Assembly: GCA_025201865.1 (NCBI GenBank)
Contig: MU602908.1
Span: 1 to 34,994 of the forward strand
Length of the DNA stretch: 34,994 nucleotides
Reading direction: 5' to 3'
Source: Ramicandelaber brevisporus
Taxonomy: Eukaryota > Kickxellomycota > Ramicandelaberales > Ramicandelaberaceae
Translations under genes and position numbers: made by a program
In this document: positions 17,238 through 26,043 of the stretch, one piece after another
Layout: the number at the start of each line of letters is the position of its first letter
Numbering within the stretch: the first letter of the stretch is position 1
The notes under the pieces: generated by a model
Told to the model about the DNA's origin: nothing
Database searches by the model: none
The model's input: the letters and a program-made list of their open reading frames with translations, nothing else

Positions 17238-18557
17238 TTAAATGCGCTCGAATACTCTTTTAGAAAAGCCGAGACGAAGATAGCCGACCGGCAACAACTG
17301 GAGAGCAATGATAATAGCAAAATAGACGATTAGTGGAGTAAAGTTGGTGCCATGGCCGAGACTATCCAGGATCTGGCCAGCGCACGGTGTGCCGGGCATT
17401 ACACCAATGACACCCATGAACATGACAAGACCGAAATCAGATGCCAAGCGAGCAACACCGTACACTTGGGCCACAACCAATCCAAGCATGGTAATTTGGC
17501 CACCGGATGACAATCCATAGATGACAGCATATGCAGCGGCAGTGCCATAATCAGTGAATGGCAGCCACAAAACAAGAGTAGAAATCAGGGAGATGGCGAT
17601 ACAGATGAGAAGAGTGTTGAATCGTCCAATCTTGTCGCTAACGAATCCACTCAAGATGCGGCCAACAGCCGAGCCAAGATTAGCCAGCAACGCCAATGTC
17701 GAGCCAGCTGATGCAGTGTATCCATGGCGTGTTGCAAATAGTGGCAAATAAAAGTATGGAATGAACACGACAGCATACATAAAGATAGAATACAGTCCAA
17801 ACATGATCATCCGAATGTCCTTGAACTTGGCAACATCAATCACTTTGCCACGCGGTGGAGGTGGGAACAGACGACGGATACCAAGCGATGACACCACGGC
17901 AATGACAGCAACAAGAATGCCAGAGATGCGTGCAGCCCAGCCAATGCCAACCGCAGTAATGAGCTTGCGAATGATGGGAGAGAATGCGACACCGCCGAAG
18001 CCGTTGCCAGCGAACGCGATACCAGAAGCCAGGCCACGTTTTGTGGTGAACCATTGTGCGGGTGCAGTGATGGCAAGAGTGACAAGCATTGAGGCACCTA
18101 GACCGACCATTGCGCCTTGGAACACGAGCAGCATCCAGATCTGACTGGCAAACGACGCAATAACCATGCCGAGACACATGATGATGCCGCCGACAGCAAC
18201 GACGAGATTGATGTTGAGGCAGTCCGCCAGCCAGCTTGCCAGAGGTGCCGCTAAACTCACAAACGCCACCTGGAGCACGCCAATCAATGTGATCACGGCG
18301 GACGGAGTCGTGGGGAAGGCAGAGTTCTTGTAGTATTCTGCGTAAACTCCAAACGAGTTCAAAAAGCCATATGAACAGAAAATGGCAAAGAAGGCAGCAG
18401 CGGTGACCACCCAGCCATACCCACCATCGGGAGGAACGATCTCGGGTGTATCAGGCACTTTAGTATCGAGGTCAGTGGTTGCTGTTGTCGAGGCATGATC
18501 GAGTTTATCCTTTTCGTCAGAAGCTACAGCGTCGTATTCGCTTGTACTGGAAGACAT
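17238..18557 (-). CDS. MFS transporter, monocarboxylate-transporter-like (439 aa)
   Basis: Twelve-helix major facilitator protein of the fungal MCT/MCH group. The N-terminal tail (about 42 residues, acidic/Ser/Thr) is cytosolic. The MCT signature before helix 1 is PDGGYGWVVTAAAF (residues 43-56). Hydrophobic segments follow throughout, with the typical loop GFVSDKIGRFNTLL after helix 8. SSGGQITMLGLVVAQ and PGTPCAGQILDSLG lie in helices 10-11. Mch proteins are related to animal monocarboxylate carriers, but several yeast members do not carry monocarboxylates (Mch5 imports riboflavin), so the substrate is open. Convergent with thiolase, 3' ends within 260 bases. The ATG at 18557 is followed at once by the normal soluble tail. 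Complete. Confidence 0.9.
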   Translation of the reverse strand: MSSSTSEYDAVASDEKDKLDHASTTATTDLDTKVPDTPEIVPPDGGYGWVVTAAAFFAIFCSYGFLNSFGVYAEYYKNSAFPTTPSAVITLIGVLQVAFVSLAAPLASWLADCLNINLVVAVGGIIMCLGMVIASFASQIWMLLVFQGAMVGLGASMLVTLAITAPAQWFTTKRGLASGIAFAGNGFGGVAFSPIIRKLITAVGIGWAARISGILVAVIAVVSSLGIRRLFPPPPRGKVIDVAKFKDIRMIMFGLYSIFMYAVVFIPYFYLPLFATRHGYTASAGSTLALLANLGSAVGRILSGFVSDKIGRFNTLLICIAISLISTLVLWLPFTDYGTAAAYAVIYGLSSGGQITMLGLVVAQVYGVARLASDFGLVMFMGVIGVMPGTPCAGQILDSLGHGTNFTPLIVYFAIIIALQLLPVGYLRLGFSKRVFERI

Positions 18558-19047
18558 TGATTTAGACTAAAGCTGGTTGCTGTTGTGACTGTATTGCTCA
18601 GGTTTGCATAATTGAAAGATGAAGCTGGGGAAACGGTTATGCACTTTGTTCTCAGCGTCTTTTGTAAACACTTTTGTTAATCGGATAGCTGGAGGAAAGG
18701 AGTGAAGAAAGAAAGAAGATGAGTACACAGACGCATCGAAGACGGAGATGCCGAGCACTGACTAGAGAAGACACGGACGAATGAATGTCTATTTCCGTTG
18801 CTGCTGCCATAATAACTCCGCTGCATATTGGACTGCCACTTTCCAGCACCTTCGAATAAAACATCATCTCTCTCCCTTTCTCCGCGACAGGGTTCCTGGT
18901 GACTCAAAAGACGTGCATCCAATTAACCTCCGACTCCAGCGGCTAGCGGCATTGCCTTGTGACTGCAGGATATATATTAATTGAGTTCAAATGTTAGTGT
19001 CTCTTAAGACTATATGCAAATGAGTTTTTGATATTGATTTAGTTAGT
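18558..19047. other. Intergenic region upstream of the transporter gene
   Basis: 490 bases: promoter region of the transporter (minus strand) and 3' untranslated region of the RING gene. A TATATATTAAT stretch near 18970 and AT-rich sequence next to the RING stop codon; nothing else certain. Confidence 0.4.
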
Positions 19048-20991
19048 TCAAGTGGCACCTCTCGCTGCTATCATCGTTCTGTGCTCGGCTTCAATCTGCT
19101 GGCACCTGGTTGAGTATTCCATTATTTCTTCTTCCGTTCTCACATCCATCTTACAGTTGGGACAGGTGACCGACCTACTCAGCCACACGTCGATGCATTC
19201 GACATGGAACCGATGCCCACACGGCAAGATCCGCATAAAGTCACCCACCGAATACTCGTCGAGGCAAATGCTACAGGGATGGAAGTCATCGTTGGATTCG
19301 TCGGATAAAGCGGGAATGCTGTTAATGTTCTCGGCAGTGATTTCTGTCATTGGGAAACGAGCTGGATTGGCGGTGGGCTGAGGCACACGAAGACGGAGTA
19401 GAGCTGAGGCTGCTATTGGAGGTGATTGAGGAGATTGAGATGGTGGCTGTAGGAGCGGCGTTGAAGATGAGGATTGGATGGGGATGGAGATGTAATTACT
19501 CGCTCTGTTTGTAGTAGATCGGTCAATTGACAATCCGTGGCGAGCTGATGCTGGTGTCGATACAGTTCCCATCTGGATGGCAATACCGCCAGAGTCACTG
19601 CTGTTTCTACCGTTGTTTAAATTCGCAGCAGCACCAGCAGAAACAGTAGCAGCAGTATTGGTAGTAGTCACATTGTTGGTATTGTCGGCTGGCGCAGTAT
19701 TAACTGTGTTAATGTTTGTATTTGCCATCTGCTGTGCAATGTATCGAATGGCAAATCTTTCCTGTTGAGTGATCGCCGCCTGTTTCCCGCGATATCGCTG
19801 ATATGCACTAAGTGCAATTGCAGCAACTAATAGACACAATCCAAATCCACCTACTGCCCATGCCCACTGTCGGACCACACCTGCCGCAGTTGCCGTCGCA
19901 CCCTGATCATCAACATGTGGCGATCCATCCGAGTTTACGAGATACACATAAAAGAATACCTCCAGCAATCGTTCCATCATCGAGGAGCCTTGCTGACCAT
20001 TCTCAAGCGCATTTTTCTGAGACAATAAAAAGAGCTTCTCGCCATAGTCTTGACCGAGGATGATTACTGTGGTTGGAGTAAAGGAGGAGGATTCGTTGAA
20101 TGCGAGACGGAAGAGTTTGATAGAGCCAGTGTCATTAGGATCGAGAGCAGGATACAAGAAGCGTTGGCCGCGAGCTGGTGGACCAATACCCATGTTGGGA
20201 GTTAATGGAAACTTGGGATGGATGTTGATAGCTGATGGCGGTGATGGTGGCAGTGATGGTGGTGGTGACTGTGGTGGAGGTGGTGGCGGCGCAGATGATG
20301 ACGTTGCTTGTGGCGACATCTCACCAACTGTTGGTGAATTCGTATTTGCTGACGTTGCTGGAGTCATACTATTTTTACCACTACTTGACGAGACTGTTGT
20401 GGATGAAGCTGACATGTCGCTCGTTGTTGTTGCCACCGCCTTGATAAGTGGTGTTTTTTGAACAACAGAGCCTGCTGTTGTTGGTCGATGTGCCAAAAAC
20501 AGCAAGGACATATTAACATATTGCGCTCTTCCAATCACCTCCAACACCTTGCCATATGCATCCGGTGCCAGCGCATCAACTGTGGCCAATCCAATCGCAT
20601 TCTGCGGTGGCATATCAGATGCAGCTGCTGTTGACCACGATGATACGCTGCCTACTCCAGTTGCGTTGAACTGGTACAGTGGGGCAGAGTAGGCGAGAGG
20701 CTGACTAAATGTCCAGCGTGGAGAGGCTTGAGCAACAGCAAGACGGCCCACGGTGGAGTTGGTGAGTGATTCCATGGGTCCAGCTGGGGAGAAGCGAGAT
20801 CCAACGAGTGCAGTTTGCTGGAAATCGATACGGATTCCATACGGCTCCATGCCAACAGCTGCAGAGTTTGGAGGCTGGGTGGGTTGAGGGTCAGGAGTCT
20901 CGTTCGTCTGTGCATAGCATCTTGAGACTACACAGAGAAGCACAATCAATATGGATGACATGGTGAGATACATGTTGGAGTACGGTGACAT
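19048..20991 (-). CDS. Membrane-anchored RING-H2 E3 ubiquitin ligase (647 aa)
   Basis: Type I membrane protein. An N-terminal signal sequence (SSILIVLLCVVSRCYA) is followed by a lumenal region to about residue 370 containing N-glycosylation sequons and a Pro-rich spacer (PPPPPPQSPPPSLPPSPPS). One transmembrane helix lies at about 372-395 (WAVGGFGLCLLVAAIALSAY), then a basic YQRYRGK stop-transfer, a Ser/Thr/Asn-rich cytosolic linker, and a RING-H2 domain near the C-terminus (about 573-613: CSIC...CGHRFHVECIDVWL...CPNC). All eight zinc ligands (C3H2C3) are present. The layout resembles PA-TM-RING ligases (RNF13/GRAIL, plant RMR) that act in endosomes or vacuole; the lumenal part is not clearly a PA domain. 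The frame opens at a TTG; ATGs at 20991, 20973 and 20961 all keep the signal sequence, and 20991 is chosen as the first. Confidence 0.88.
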   Translation of the reverse strand: MSPYSNMYLTMSSILIVLLCVVSRCYAQTNETPDPQPTQPPNSAAVGMEPYGIRIDFQQTALVGSRFSPAGPMESLTNSTVGRLAVAQASPRWTFSQPLAYSAPLYQFNATGVGSVSSWSTAAASDMPPQNAIGLATVDALAPDAYGKVLEVIGRAQYVNMSLLFLAHRPTTAGSVVQKTPLIKAVATTTSDMSASSTTVSSSSGKNSMTPATSANTNSPTVGEMSPQATSSSAPPPPPPQSPPPSLPPSPPSAINIHPKFPLTPNMGIGPPARGQRFLYPALDPNDTGSIKLFRLAFNESSSFTPTTVIILGQDYGEKLFLLSQKNALENGQQGSSMMERLLEVFFYVYLVNSDGSPHVDDQGATATAAGVVRQWAWAVGGFGLCLLVAAIALSAYQRYRGKQAAITQQERFAIRYIAQQMANTNINTVNTAPADNTNNVTTTNTAATVSAGAAANLNNGRNSSDSGGIAIQMGTVSTPASARHGLSIDRSTTNRASNYISIPIQSSSSTPLLQPPSQSPQSPPIAASALLRLRVPQPTANPARFPMTEITAENINSIPALSDESNDDFHPCSICLDEYSVGDFMRILPCGHRFHVECIDVWLSRSVTCPNCKMDVRTEEEIMEYSTRCQQIEAEHRTMIAARGAT

Positions 20992-21478
20992 ATGAAATAA
21001 CAAAGAATACAAAGAATACAGCGAAGACAATGAAGACAATGAATATGGTTGAATTGGAGGAGAGAAAGAGAAAGAGTGTGTGTGAGAGAAACTGGAGAGT
21101 GCAAAGTTGTTTACTCTTTTTAATCAAGTGTTCTGCCTCTCTCCAGAGAAAAAAAGTTATGAGTGGAGCAAGCAATAGATGAGAAAAAGTGAGTGACAAT
21201 CAACTGTTATACTTATCTTTTTGTATATATACTTTGTCAGTCTTGCCATCGACGTGTAATATGTGGCCACATCAAACAAAAAAGACTACAAATGTTGCCA
21301 CCTGGTATTCTCTTTTTATTTATATTGATTGGCTATGTTGGTCGTGCTTTAGCAATTAACCTTCATGTGGGCAAACACACCTGACGATAGTCGAGTTGGG
21401 ACAACAGTTTCGATTAAAAATGAGCAAAGTAAAATAATAACTAGGATGGATGTTATTATAATCAGACAGCTGGCTACG
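20992..21478. other. Intergenic region
   Basis: 487 bases: purine-rich leader/promoter of the RING gene and the AT-rich 3' side of the secreted-protein gene. No gene supported. Confidence 0.4.
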
Positions 21479-22072
21479 TTAGTTATCAGTAATCGAGATG
21501 AGATCGAGAGTGCCCTCAATATATGCATAGCCGTCGGCAGATTTACATTCTTTCGCTTCCTTCTTTTTCTCGGCCGCGCTGGTACCTCCACCACTGATGC
21601 GAATAATCTTGCCCTCACCTTTACCCTCTTCGATCTTACCTTTAAGAGTAATTCCGTCAGATGTAATCTTGCCCTTCACAGGACCAGTGACCGTAAAGAG
21701 CTTCTTGCCAGTCTTATCTCCCAACTCCCAAGCCTCCACCGTTGCAGTGCCACTAAAATCGGGGATTCCAGTTGCCTTCGTATCACCTGAGGTTGTGCCA
21801 CTACCACCACAGGAGCCAGAGCCATTACCTTTAACGGTTATCTTTACTTGATTACGTTTATTTGGGTCCGCATTTGGCTTTCCATCAAAAGTGCAGGAAG
21901 ATGACGATCCGCGAAGCTTGCCTTCGATGTCCTTGGCGGTATTGGTCAGACCTGGATCAAGACCAATGGTAATCTTGGCTTCTTTACAGTCCACGTTGCT
22001 GACAGTATCTTGAGCGCTGTTCAGCGCAGCCAGGGAAGCGAGAGCAACGGCAAAAGCGATAGCAAACTTCAT
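21479..22072 (-). CDS. Secreted four-cysteine beta-rich protein (197 aa)
   Basis: The signal peptide MKFAIAFAVALASLAALNSA is followed by QDTVSNVDC. The mature part of about 177 residues is Gly/Lys/Thr-rich with alternating beta-type sequence and four cysteines (29, 60, 88, 176) that could form two disulfides. Patterns such as GLDPGLTNTAK, SSSSC, GNGSGSCGGSG, FSGTATVEAW and YIEGTLDLISI resemble small exported four-cysteine beta-barrel proteins that I associate with actinobacteria. That likeness is from memory of pattern, not a search. The Lys/Glu-rich segment near the end (AAEKKKEAKEC) is a loop between the last two strands in this view. Start and signal are unambiguous. Function unknown. Divergent from the M35-like gene about 1 kb away, with which it shares the property of being exported. 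Confidence 0.8.
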   Translation of the reverse strand: MKFAIAFAVALASLAALNSAQDTVSNVDCKEAKITIGLDPGLTNTAKDIEGKLRGSSSSCTFDGKPNADPNKRNQVKITVKGNGSGSCGGSGTTSGDTKATGIPDFSGTATVEAWELGDKTGKKLFTVTGPVKGKITSDGITLKGKIEEGKGEGKIIRISGGGTSAAEKKKEAKECKSADGYAYIEGTLDLISITDN

Positions 22073-22371
22073 AGTATCTGGAGAGAGAATATGGAGAAAA
22101 AATATGGAAGGCTGTGCGATAAAGTTCGAGTAGAGAGCAATGTTGGAGAGAGCGCAAACAGCAGAGTAAAAGTTATATTACAAGACACGAAAATGCATGC
22201 ACAGGACCGAAGAGTGACAGTGCGCTGACTGTGAGTTCTCAACAACAAGTAATAAGTAGACTGCGAGAAGAGAGTGTATGATTGACTGAGGAATGCTATG
22301 TTGATATTATATTGCAAGACTTGAGAACAAAGATGATTGAAGAGCAAAGTATGCTGACTGTGGGGTTCGCA

Positions 22372-22890
22372 TCAGCAGGCAACCAGTGAAATGCAAGATG
22401 AGTGAGGATGAGAGTGAACAGGTTGTGACTGCCTCGGCTTTTGAGCAAAACGCTGCGAGCGACGCAACGTTGTCTGTAACTTCCAATCAAGTGGATTGCC
22501 TTTGCGTTCAACAGTCTTGGCCAAGTCTGTTTTCTTTGAAGCAGTTGTGCACATCTCAAAGAATGCACACCAATTGGTGTCGAATTTGATGTGGAGTAAA
22601 CTGCACAGCAAGCGGTGGCAGTGGCGGTAACTATCGGGCAGAGCTTTTGTCTCTGCCAATAGATGCCGCCACCTGCGATCAGTGTATATTGCGATTTCTG
22701 ATGCGTTCACACCTGCCAGTGACTGGGGAGTGACATCAGCCCACTTCCCACTCGATAGTTCTACTGAGCCTGGTGGGAATATATTGAGCGGCTCCATGTT
22801 GATATGCGTGTGGATTCCAGTCGAGAGCGACGATATGAGTAAACTTATTGACCAATCATCTACACGTATGCGGCGGCGCAGAAGAGACAT
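22372..22890 (-). CDS. Doubtful ORF, possible orphan or decayed gene (172 aa)
   Basis: This ORF lies alone in the gap between two secreted-protein genes. Its middle has varied, protein-like sequence (MEPLNIFPPGSVELSSGKW, then EIAIYTDRRWRHLLAETKALPDSYRHCHRLL), unlike the low-complexity shadow frames elsewhere. It begins basic and ends in a Gln/Arg/His-rich tail with no domain I know. An inner ATG at 22797 is an alternative start. No signal peptide. It may be a young gene, a remnant, or chance; I rate it below even odds. Confidence 0.3.
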   Translation of the reverse strand: MSLLRRRIRVDDWSISLLISSLSTGIHTHINMEPLNIFPPGSVELSSGKWADVTPQSLAGVNASEIAIYTDRRWRHLLAETKALPDSYRHCHRLLCSLLHIKFDTNWCAFFEMCTTASKKTDLAKTVERKGNPLDWKLQTTLRRSQRFAQKPRQSQPVHSHPHSSCISLVAC

Positions 22891-23077
22891 AGGTGAATGA
22901 CTCTCTTTGACTGTTGTACTTTTGTCGTGCTGTGTTGTTCATCCCAACAACTTTTTCATTTATAGTTCTCTTCCTCAACAACTGGTGACAAACGAGCAGC
23001 ACTCGACACTGCACAACACAGCAAGCACACAATAATCTTTTTTCGTTTTAGAACTCACAGTAAGCTGTCATACCACT

Positions 23078-23674
23078 ATGCGTTTCTTCCAACTTGCCTC
23101 ATATATGGCTATGGTAGTTGCCACCGCCACTATTTCCCTGGTGTCCTACACCCAAGCTGCTCAATTTGTAGGCTGCACAGCTGACCAACAGAATCAGATC
23201 AATAATGCTGTTGTTGCTGCCACGAACTATGTGGGCAATGCTTACAACTATATGGTTAACCCCCCTTCCGATTCAACCGATGAGCGCTATATCACGTGGT
23301 TTGGAGCAGAGGAAAACCAACGCCGCGCCTTTGTCACTTCAGTTCTCAATAATCTCAATAACAATGATTTTACGACTTTTACTTATGACTGTATTACCTG
23401 CACTAACCCTACCCTTTTGGCCTACGTGTATCCAGACCAATTTGGTATAATGTATTTGTGTGCTATCTTTTGGAATATTAACGCTACTGGCGCGAACTCA
23501 CAAGGCGGGACGATTGTCTCCCAGGCTTCCCAGTTTCTAAATAATGGTGGGACCCAAAATCATGAATATGGCGAGGACGATTGCCAGGAATTGGCCAGGA
23601 CCAAGCCCCAGGATGCCATAACTAACGCTGAAAATTACGAGTTCTTTGCGGAAAACGACCCTCCGCTCAATTAA
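23078..23674 (+). CDS. Secreted M35 (deuterolysin/peptidyl-Lys type) homologue without zinc-site residues (198 aa)
   Basis: The signal peptide is residues 1-27 (ends SYTQA). The mature chain aligns along its length with M35 peptidyl-Lys metalloendopeptidases: VGC near the start, YITWFG, NNNDFTTFTYDC, AYVYPDQFGIMYLC, then TNAENYEFFAEN near the C-terminus. Cysteines 33/105 and 108/128 match the family's two disulfides; Cys 169 is extra. The zinc-binding HExxH becomes Ser148-Gln149-x-x-Gln152, and in the GTxDxxYG motif the Asp ligand is Asn161 (GTQNHEYG), with the Tyr and Gly kept. So all three metal ligands and the catalytic Glu are replaced while the scaffold is intact. No propeptide lies between signal and mature domain, whereas deuterolysins usually have a long one. 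A catalytically dead exported pseudopeptidase is the natural reading; a binding or decoy role is inference. Confidence 0.85.
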   Translation: MRFFQLASYMAMVVATATISLVSYTQAAQFVGCTADQQNQINNAVVAATNYVGNAYNYMVNPPSDSTDERYITWFGAEENQRRAFVTSVLNNLNNNDFTTFTYDCITCTNPTLLAYVYPDQFGIMYLCAIFWNINATGANSQGGTIVSQASQFLNNGGTQNHEYGEDDCQELARTKPQDAITNAENYEFFAENDPPLN

Positions 23675-24096
23675 TCACCGAGTGTTATCGGCCGCTCCAG
23701 CTGAAGTCATTTAATTCGCACCATTTTAGTTTTAGTTATACTTTCTCTACTTCTTGATCATTCTTTTCACCATTTTTTAATAGTGTCTTATTTGTCTCAA
23801 TAAATTGGTTCATGTTGATACTTTTGTCGCCATCACATGCTGCCAATGGAAATAAAGCTGAGTTGAGAGAGGCAGGCATTGGTTTGTATCGCAAATTGGA
23901 TCGAGCAGGTTCTAGACGTTTCGATAAAAATAAATAAAGATCAAATTTGCTGAACTCGGAATCTGAAATGCGGTTTGGATGACGTTTGCAATGCAAGGTG
24001 TGTGGCATTCTCACTAATCCTCGTAAACTTGGGAATCCGGACTGGTTTGGAATCGATTGAAAAAGAAAAAATACTTGCCACAAAAAATAATATACC
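23675..24096. other. Intergenic region between M35-like gene and MDJ1
   Basis: 422 bases with a 3' untranslated region, a poly(A) signal at 23799-23804 and the DnaJ promoter. No gene supported. Confidence 0.45.
23799..23804 (+). terminator. AATAAA polyadenylation signal
   Basis: AATAAA about 125 bases past the stop codon of the M35-like gene. Confidence 0.4.
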
Positions 24097-25791
24097 ATGC
24101 TTCCAACAAGCACAGCTTCGGTGGTGACGACGTGCGGTGCCGTAGGTGTCAAGAAGGTTGCTGCAAAGACAGTCTTGAGCAGAACTTCTTCATCTTCTTC
24201 ATCTTCATCTTCTTCAACTGCTACGTTATCACGCGGCTTTTCTTCCAGCGCATCTTGTCAGTCAAGCGTCAAGTCGCGCTCATTTCTCGCTTCGGCAGCA
24301 GATCCAGTTCCGAGATCAGCTCGTTCAGCTGCTTCGTTTGCCTCTAGTCATCGCGGCTTCCACACCACACCAGCTGTATCTCGCAAAGGCGACCTGTACG
24401 ATGTGTTAGGAGTATCCCGCGATTCGTCTCAAAAGGACATCAAAAAGGCATACTACGACTTGGCCAAAAAGTACCATCCCGATACAAACAAGGACGAAGG
24501 TTCCAAAGAGAAGTTCATCAAAATCCAGGAAGCGTACGACACGCTGAGTGACGAACAAAAGAGAGCCACTTATGATCAGTTTGGACATGCAGGCATGGAT
24601 GGACAAGCCCCGCCTGGTGCGGGTGGATTTGGATTCGGTGGAGATGGCGGTGGTTTCCCATTTGGATTTGGCGGAGGCTCAGCACAGGGTGGAGCTGGAT
24701 TCGATCCAAACGATATATTGAGTCAGCTGTTTGGAAGTCGGTTTGGTGGAAGAGCTGGCGGGGAAGCTGGAGAAGGCGGACGTGCGTTCTCGAATGTTGG
24801 ATCGGACATTGAACTGACGCTGGACTTGACATTTATGGAGGCTATTCGCGGAGCATCGAAGGTAGCGACATATTCACACATTGTTCCATGCCAACCATGC
24901 AGTGGACACGGCACCAAAGGTGGAGTAAAGCGTGATACATGCAAAAAGTGCCATGGAACTGGCCAGGAAACTGTAGTGATGCAGGGTGGATTTTACGCTT
25001 CGACAACCTGCCGAACATGCCGTGGAGCAGGCACATTTATCCCGCCATCAAAACAATGTACTAGTTGCGATGGAGTGGGCAGAGTGCGCGAAAGAACGTC
25101 AGTAAATGTAGATATACCCGAGGGTATAGAGGATGGCATGCGCATCAAGCTGAGCAGCAAAGGAGATGCGCCAATTGGCGGCAATGGAAATGTATCTGAG
25201 CACAACTATGGTGATTTGTATGTGAGAGTTCGCGTCAAGCCGTCAAAGACATTTATTAGAAATGGAGCAGATATATTTGTGGAAACTAAGATTCCTCTTC
25301 ATTCAGCTCTGTTGGGTGGATTCATTAGAGTTCCGACCGTGGATAGCGACGTTGAGCTCAAGATTCCAGCAGGATTGCAAACTGGACAAAAGCACGTGTT
25401 GAGAGGAAGAGGTGTAAAGTATGTAAAGAGACCTTCTTCCAGAGGTGATCAGTTTGTCACTTTAAACGTGGAGTTGCCAAGCAAATTGAGCAAAGAGCAG
25501 AAGGTATTAGTCGAAGAGTTTGCAAGAATCGAAATGGCACGAAACCCAACTCTGTCGTCAAAATGGGTTCCACCTGCAGGATTTGAGCCTCTGGTAGCCA
25601 GTACGTCGACCGACGGCACAGCTGCTAAGCACACTAGCAGCGGTGGTGATAATGATGGCAAAGGTGAAGGTGATCACGATGGCGACGGCGGCGATCGGGG
25701 TCTCTTTGGCAGAGCATTTGACAAGTTGCGCAGCAAGTTAGATTCTCAAAAGAATGATGGTTCAAGTGGAAGCGACAAGTCTTCAGCCTGA
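24097..25791 (+). CDS. MDJ1: Mitochondrial type I DnaJ co-chaperone, Mdj1-like (564 aa)
   Basis: Stimulates the ATPase of matrix Hsp70 and holds unfolded proteins. The first ~95 residues are Ser/Arg/Ala-rich with almost no acidic residues, ending [16 protein letters not shown], a mitochondrial presequence. The J-domain is at about 99-164 with HPD at 127-129. It is followed by a Gly/Phe-rich linker ([19 protein letters not shown]), then four CxxCxGxG zinc repeats (about 265-328: [32 protein letters not shown]), and the C-terminal substrate domain ([41 protein letters not shown]). The C-terminus adds an acidic Gly/Asp tail ([11 protein letters not shown]) and a basic helix, unusual for bacterial DnaJ. 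Complete, no intron. Confidence 0.95.
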   Translation: MLPTSTASVVTTCGAVGVKKVAAKTVLSRTSSSSSSSSSSTATLSRGFSSSASCQSSVKSRSFLASAADPVPRSARSAASFASSHRGFHTTPAVSRKGDLYDVLGVSRDSSQKDIKKAYYDLAKKYHPDTNKDEGSKEKFIKIQEAYDTLSDEQKRATYDQFGHAGMDGQAPPGAGGFGFGGDGGGFPFGFGGGSAQGGAGFDPNDILSQLFGSRFGGRAGGEAGEGGRAFSNVGSDIELTLDLTFMEAIRGASKVATYSHIVPCQPCSGHGTKGGVKRDTCKKCHGTGQETVVMQGGFYASTTCRTCRGAGTFIPPSKQCTSCDGVGRVRERTSVNVDIPEGIEDGMRIKLSSKGDAPIGGNGNVSEHNYGDLYVRVRVKPSKTFIRNGADIFVETKIPLHSALLGGFIRVPTVDSDVELKIPAGLQTGQKHVLRGRGVKYVKRPSSRGDQFVTLNVELPSKLSKEQKVLVEEFARIEMARNPTLSSKWVPPAGFEPLVASTSTDGTAAKHTSSGGDNDGKGEGDHDGDGGDRGLFGRAFDKLRSKLDSQKNDGSSGSDKSSA

Positions 25792-26043
25792 TGCACTTCA
25801 CCAATTTTCCATGCGATACATAGATTCATCCTTACATTGAAAAATAATATTAAGCATTTATAAGTATTCATTTTTTGACAAACAAAGCCATAAAACATCC
25901 ATTATTGCCTTTTTGAGCTAGATTAACCTTTATGAGTTAAGCACTTTAGTAAATAATACGAGAAAGAAAGAAAGAGATTTAAAAGGAAAAACAAACTAAA
26001 GAAGGTGAGCATATGTGTGAGATAGTGGTGTTTAGAGAGTTAC
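25792..26043. other. Convergent intergenic region
   Basis: 252 AT-rich bases between the convergent 3' ends of MDJ1 and the ankyrin/FYVE/RING gene. No gene. Confidence 0.5.
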
